Of a DNA stretch of 18,555 nucleotides, positions 14,928-18,555 are shown in pieces. Within the stretch, counting starts at the first letter, position 1. The number at the start of each line of letters is the position of its first letter. A program made the position numbers and the translations under genes. Source of the DNA: an uncultured Planctomycetaceae bacterium (GTDB lineage Bacteria; Planctomycetota; Planctomycetia; Pirellulales; UBA1268). Location of the stretch: contig CALCGM010000473.1 of the NCBI GenBank assembly GCA_937900985.1, forward strand, positions 1 to 18,555, read 5' to 3'. The notes beneath the pieces were generated by a model. It was given only the letters and a program-made list of their open reading frames with translations. It ran no database searches and was not told where the DNA came from.

Positions 14928-16658
14928 TCACTTGGTTTGTGGGGCTCCCGCGGCGGCAGGGGGCACCGGCCAGATCGTTGTGCCTTCTTTGATCGTTTCG
15001 ACCACGGTGATGGTCTTGAGGTCTTTCGCAGGCACCGCCAGCGGGTTGGCAGAGAGGATCACGAGGTCGGCGAGCTTGCCGGGTTCGAGCGAGCCCTTGC
15101 GATCCTCCTCGCGATACTGTCGGGCTGCATGGATGGTGATCGCCTCCAGGGCCTCCAGGGGTGTGACGCGTTCGTCGTCACCGAGCGTTGCTCCCGTCCG
15201 CATCGGGCGGTTCACAGCCGTGTGTACCACGAAGAGCTGGTCGATCGGCACCACGGGAAAGTCGGTGTGGTTTGTCGGCTGCAGGCCAGCGTCGAGGGCC
15301 GAACGGAAGGGGCTGAGCCGCGCGGCCTGGGCCTGCCCGCGGTTGGCAACGTGGGCCTCGCCGAAATAAAAGGTGTGGACGGTGAAGAACGACGGAATCA
15401 GCTTCCAGTCGACATACCGCTGGATCTGATCGGGGCGGACGAACTGCGAATGGATGCCGACGGTCCGCCGGTCTTTGGTGAGGTCGTCGGCCGCCGCATA
15501 GCGATGGGCCTCGAGAAACATGTCGATGGCGGCGTCGCCGTTGCAGTGGGCGATCACCTGAGCGTCGTTGTCGTAGGCTTTCTTGAAGATGTCGTTGAGT
15601 TCGTTCTGAGGGGAGGTCGGCTCCCCCCGCCAGTTTTTCTGACCGGCGGGGCCCCCGTTGAGGTAGGGGGTGGTGAAGAAGGCCGTGCGGCCCTGCGGCG
15701 ATCCGTCGCAGAGCACCTTCACACCGCCAACCCGCAGCCGGCCCCGATACGCCGTCTCGGTGAAGGGCGGCTTCCCAGCAAATGTGGCGGCGAGGTCTTG
15801 GGCGAGCGGGTAGGCGACGACGTCGATCGCCAGGCCACCACGGTCGGCCACCCCGCGGAGCAGCTTGTAGGCTGCGGCCCCCGTGGCGCCATCCTGGGCC
15901 GTGGTGATGCCGGCAGCGGTGTAGGCCTGCTGGCCTTCGGCGAGATGCTCAAGCAAGACGTCCACCGGCGGCGTGGGCAGCCGTGAGGCGACCGGCAGCC
16001 AGGCGGTTTCCATCAGCAGCCCATCCGGCTCTTGGGAGCCCGGCATGCGACCGATCACGCCGCCGGCGGGCGTGGGGGTGGAGGCCGTGATGCCATACTT
16101 TTTGAGGGCGAGCGAGTTGAGCACCGCCCCGTGGCCCGAGACATGCAGCACGATCACCGGATGGTTGGGAAACGCCTGATCGAGGTCCGCCTTGGTGGGA
16201 TGACGGTGCTCGGCGAGCAGGTCGGGATCGAAGCCGTAGCCGAAGACAAACTGGCCCTCGGGCGTGCCCAGCCGCTTCTGCACCTGCTGCAGCTGGGTGA
16301 CGATGTCGGCGATGGTTTGGCAGGGGCCGGCGGGCGGACTTGAGCAGTTGGCCTGCAGCTGGATCAGGCCGCACTGAAAGAAGTGGCTGTGGGGATCGAC
16401 GAAGCCTGGCAGGAGAGCCTTGCCGGCAAGATCAACGACGCGGGTTTCTGGGCCCTTGGTGGAGAGGATCTCGTCTTTGGAGCCAACCGCAACGATCGTG
16501 CCGTTCGCCACTGCGACCGCTTCGGCCTCCGGGGCCGCCCGATTCATCGTCAGAATCGGCCCGCCGTGGTAGATCGCCTCGGGCGGGGCAGCCTCCGCGT
16601 CGCAGGCGAAGGTGGCGGCAGCAACGGCGGCAAGAAAAACGGCGAGGCGGGCTTTCAC
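14928..16658 (-). CDS. Secreted amidohydrolase family 3 protein (YtcJ-like)
   Basis: The 576-residue protein starts at a GTG (16658) with a signal peptide, MKARLAVFLAAVAAATFA, with likely cleavage after AEA (residue 23). The rest is an amidohydrolase of the YtcJ / N-substituted formamide deformylase type: GGPILTMN (32-39) and the urease-like beta-sandwich, GFVDPHSH (85-92) with the first metal-binding His pair, GGVKVLCDGSPQGRTAFFT (311-329), HCNGDAAID (371-379), HSQF (403-406) and NHTDFP (463-468) with the metal-binding Asp466. GSLEPGKLADLVIL near the end is the usual C-terminal signature. It should hydrolyse an amide or related C-N bond outside the cytoplasm; the substrate is unknown. It lies 82 bases after the zinc-ribbon membrane protein gene on the same strand, possibly in one transcript with it and the sulfatase. 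Its stop is 30 bases from the hisA stop, so the two converge. Confidence 0.9.
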   Translation of the reverse strand: MKARLAVFLAAVAAATFACDAEAAPPEAIYHGGPILTMNRAAPEAEAVAVANGTIVAVGSKDEILSTKGPETRVVDLAGKALLPGFVDPHSHFFQCGLIQLQANCSSPPAGPCQTIADIVTQLQQVQKRLGTPEGQFVFGYGFDPDLLAEHRHPTKADLDQAFPNHPVIVLHVSGHGAVLNSLALKKYGITASTPTPAGGVIGRMPGSQEPDGLLMETAWLPVASRLPTPPVDVLLEHLAEGQQAYTAAGITTAQDGATGAAAYKLLRGVADRGGLAIDVVAYPLAQDLAATFAGKPPFTETAYRGRLRVGGVKVLCDGSPQGRTAFFTTPYLNGGPAGQKNWRGEPTSPQNELNDIFKKAYDNDAQVIAHCNGDAAIDMFLEAHRYAAADDLTKDRRTVGIHSQFVRPDQIQRYVDWKLIPSFFTVHTFYFGEAHVANRGQAQAARLSPFRSALDAGLQPTNHTDFPVVPIDQLFVVHTAVNRPMRTGATLGDDERVTPLEALEAITIHAARQYREEDRKGSLEPGKLADLVILSANPLAVPAKDLKTITVVETIKEGTTIWPVPPAAAGAPQTK

Positions 16659-16740
16659 GGCGGTGGTGTCTCGGGGAGGAGCGGATCAAAGCAGATGCAG
16701 TGTCGAAGTCTACCGTCGCAGCGTCTCGCTGTGCCTCCGC

Positions 16741-17019
16741 TCACTGCCCGCACTTCGGGCAGGGCCCCGCCAGCCGAAACGACGGAAGCTGCCGCTGCTC
16801 GCCACAGTTGGGGCAGGGCACGCCCTTGCCGTGCAGCGTGTGCACGACCACGTCCATGACGATGAGAGCCACCCAGGCAACGCCCATGCCGGCCGTCGCC
16901 AGCTGCAGCAGCAGCGGGGCGTCGTCGACGTCGCCATGCCAGCGGACCAGGCCCACAAGCGCCATCGAGGCGACCCCAAACACTGCGTAGATCAGCTTGC
17001 GACCCTGCGACGCTGTCAT
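16741..17019 (-). CDS. Small two-helix membrane protein with C-terminal zinc ribbon
   Basis: The 92-residue protein has two hydrophobic helices (about residues 9-25 and 37-60) joined by a short acidic loop (HGDVDDAP), and a soluble C-terminal tail with CPNC at 69-72 and CPKC at 87-90, a treble/zinc-ribbon spacing of 14 residues. I do not recognise a named family. It begins 7 bases after the sulfatase stop, so it is very likely co-transcribed and perhaps translationally coupled. The positive residues (Arg7, Lys8) before helix 1 suggest the N-terminus stays inside, which would leave the zinc ribbon in the cytoplasm; this is inference from the positive-inside rule. Its role is unknown. Confidence 0.7.
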   Translation of the reverse strand: MTASQGRKLIYAVFGVASMALVGLVRWHGDVDDAPLLLQLATAGMGVAWVALIVMDVVVHTLHGKGVPCPNCGEQRQLPSFRLAGPCPKCGQ

Positions 17020-17026
17020 CGGTGGC

Positions 17027-18538
17027 TCAGGGATCGGTGAGGTTTACGTTCCACCAGCCGGGGGTCACCGTGGGCGTGGTGCCGTCTGCTGGGAGGGTGG
17101 TGCCGACGGCCTGGCGGAGCTGGGCGGAGAGCTCGGCGACGGCCTCGGCATGGGCGGGATCCTCCGCGAGGTTGGTCAGCTCTCGTGGGTCGGCATCGTG
17201 GTCGTAGAGCTCGCGACCCTCGCGGCCCTCGTCCCACTCGGTGTACCGCCAGCGGGGCGTGCGGAGCGAGTAGCCAAAAAACGGCTCAGGGCCGCTGCTG
17301 CCACGCCGCCGCCGGACCACCTGCGTGATCGCCCAGCCGCGTCCGGGGTCGCTCGCGTCGCGAAGGGTGGGCACGAGGCTCTGGCCCTGCAGATTGCCTG
17401 GAGGCTCAACCCCGCAGAGTTCGGCGAGGGTGGGAAAGAGGTCGACCTGCGAAACGGGCGTGGCGGCGACGCTTCCCGGCTCCGTGACGCCCGGCGCGAC
17501 AACCAGCAGCGGCACGCGGGCGCTCTCTTCAAAGAGGCTCTGTTTCTGCCAGAGGCCATGCTCGCCCATGTGATAGCCGTGATCGCTGGTAAACACGATG
17601 ACCGTGCTCTCGGCAAGCCCGAGGGCGTCGAGCCGATCGAGGAGCCGGCCCACCTGGGCATCCATAAACGAGATGCTCGCGTTGTAGGCCTGCCGGCACT
17701 CCCGCCGCTGCAGGTCGGTCATTCCCAGATGCTCTTTCTTCTGACTGCCAAGGCCGGCGGGCGGAATGTCGGCCCGGTCTTCCTCGATGCCCTCCACCAG
17801 CGGCATGGCCTTGAGAGGGTGGTAGCCGAAGTAGGGCTCCTGGGGCGCCACATAGGGCGTGTGGGGCCTGAAGAAGCCGACCGCCAGAAAGAAGGGGCGA
17901 TCGCGACGAGCGCACCGCTCGAGAATCCACTGGGCATCATCCACCAGCATGGCGTCGGTGTGTTCGGCGTCGGGCCGCGGCGAGGCATACCAGCTGAGCG
18001 TGCCACCAAACTGCCCCGGGCGAAGGGAGAAGATGTCGGGCTCCTCCACGAGCCGGTCGACCCCCGCGGGATTGCACTCGACCTCCCAGGAGGCGGGATC
18101 GTCGTGGCCGTCAGTGCCGACGGATGTCGGCACGTTGTAGTGGTAGAGCTTGCCGACGCGGGCGGCGAAGTAGCCATCGAGCCGGAAGGCCTGCGGCATG
18201 CTCAGCTGCGAGGGGATCGTCTGCCGAAAGAGCTGGGCGTTGGCGAGGATGCCGGTGCTGTTGGGATAGAGGCCGGTGAGAAAGGAGTTGCGACTCGGGC
18301 CGCAGAGCGGAAACGTGCAGTAGGCCCGCTCAAACCGCATGCCGCGGGCCGCCAGGCGGTCAATGTTGGGCGTGTGGGCCCTGGTGTCGCCGTAGCATCC
18401 CAGCAGGTTGTTGAGATCGTCGGAGACGATGAAGAGCACATTGGGCCGCTCCGCCGCTGCTGCATCAGCCACGCTGCCGCTCTGGCATGCACAGGCCACC
18501 ACCAAGCCACACGCGACCAGCCGAATCATCCCACGCAT
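17027..18538 (-). CDS. Secreted formylglycine-dependent sulfatase (S1 family, iduronate-2-sulfatase-like)
   Basis: The 503-residue protein has an export signal (residues 1-29). VVAC at 13-16 could be a lipobox, but an ordinary signal peptide cut in the Ala-rich stretch before ERPNVLFIVSDD is equally possible. RPNVLFIVSDDLNNLLGCYG (31-50) supplies the metal-binding Asp40 and Asp41. CGPSRNSFLTG (79-89) is the CxPSR sulfatase signature, in which Cys79 is converted to formylglycine by a maturation enzyme not encoded here. FFRPHTPYV (222-230) and TSDHGYHMGEHGLWQK (317-332, with Asp319 and His320) complete the active site. It should cleave sulfate esters from sulfated polysaccharides in the periplasm or at the surface; planctomycetes carry many such enzymes. 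The start at 18538 is supported by GGGAGGG 5 bases upstream. Two smaller genes follow on the same strand. Confidence 0.95.
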   Translation of the reverse strand: MRGMIRLVACGLVVACACQSGSVADAAAAERPNVLFIVSDDLNNLLGCYGDTRAHTPNIDRLAARGMRFERAYCTFPLCGPSRNSFLTGLYPNSTGILANAQLFRQTIPSQLSMPQAFRLDGYFAARVGKLYHYNVPTSVGTDGHDDPASWEVECNPAGVDRLVEEPDIFSLRPGQFGGTLSWYASPRPDAEHTDAMLVDDAQWILERCARRDRPFFLAVGFFRPHTPYVAPQEPYFGYHPLKAMPLVEGIEEDRADIPPAGLGSQKKEHLGMTDLQRRECRQAYNASISFMDAQVGRLLDRLDALGLAESTVIVFTSDHGYHMGEHGLWQKQSLFEESARVPLLVVAPGVTEPGSVAATPVSQVDLFPTLAELCGVEPPGNLQGQSLVPTLRDASDPGRGWAITQVVRRRRGSSGPEPFFGYSLRTPRWRYTEWDEGREGRELYDHDADPRELTNLAEDPAHAEAVAELSAQLRQAVGTTLPADGTTPTVTPGWWNVNLTDP

Positions 18539-18543
18539 CCGTT

Positions 18544-18550
18544 CCCTCCC
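18544..18550 (-). promoter_or_regulatory. Ribosome binding site of the sulfatase gene
   Basis: GGGAGGG on the minus strand ends 5 bases before the ATG at 18538, good Shine-Dalgarno spacing, and fixes this start against the in-frame Met at codon 4. Confidence 0.6.
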
Positions 18551-18555
18551 GAGCC

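Overview
The window looks like a stretch of planctomycete chromosome (phylum Planctomycetota, probably Pirellulales or a relative). Three protein types point there: a secreted CxxCH / DUF1549 protein at the left edge, a PVC-type heme-binding protein of about 1,157 residues in the middle, and a formylglycine-type secreted sulfatase at the right edge. The DNA is GC-rich, ribosome binding sites are often weak or absent, and all genes but one (hisA) lie on the minus strand. I see no tRNA, rRNA, CRISPR array, insertion sequence or phage gene.

Layout, left to right. (1) 1-1390: N-terminal part of a DUF1549-type cytochrome-like protein, cut by the window edge. (2) 1391-6333: a three-gene minus-strand operon, read from right to left. 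It encodes a GT2/galactosyltransferase-type glycosyltransferase, then a fusion of a PP-loop ATPase with a polysaccharide pyruvyl transferase, then an asparagine-synthase-like protein whose glutaminase half has lost its nucleophilic cysteine. A doubtful 75-codon frame overlaps its 3' end. This is the least ordinary part of the window and looks like an uncharacterised glycan or small-molecule assembly/modification locus. (3) 6334-6674: a 341-base gap with several short dyads and repeats but no gene. (4) 6675-10287: an overlapping three-gene operon for an aldehyde dehydrogenase, a phosphate acyltransferase and an acetate kinase. (5) 10294-10535: intergenic, with a candidate promoter for that operon and a strong hairpin just past the stop of the next gene. 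(6) 10536-14009: the PVC-type heme-binding HEAT-repeat protein. (7) 14178-14897: hisA on the plus strand, divergent from it. (8) 14928-18538: a minus-strand set of sulfatase, small two-helix zinc-ribbon membrane protein, and secreted amidohydrolase.

How the parts may work together: the sulfatase and the two cytochrome-like proteins fit the exported polysaccharide-degradation and electron-transfer repertoire typical of planctomycetes. The aldehyde dehydrogenase/Pta/AckA operon fits conversion of aldehydes and acyl-CoA to acids with ATP recovery. The glycosyltransferase/pyruvyl transferase/PP-loop operon fits synthesis of a decorated surface or secreted glycan. These roles are inferred from domain content; no substrate can be read from the sequence.
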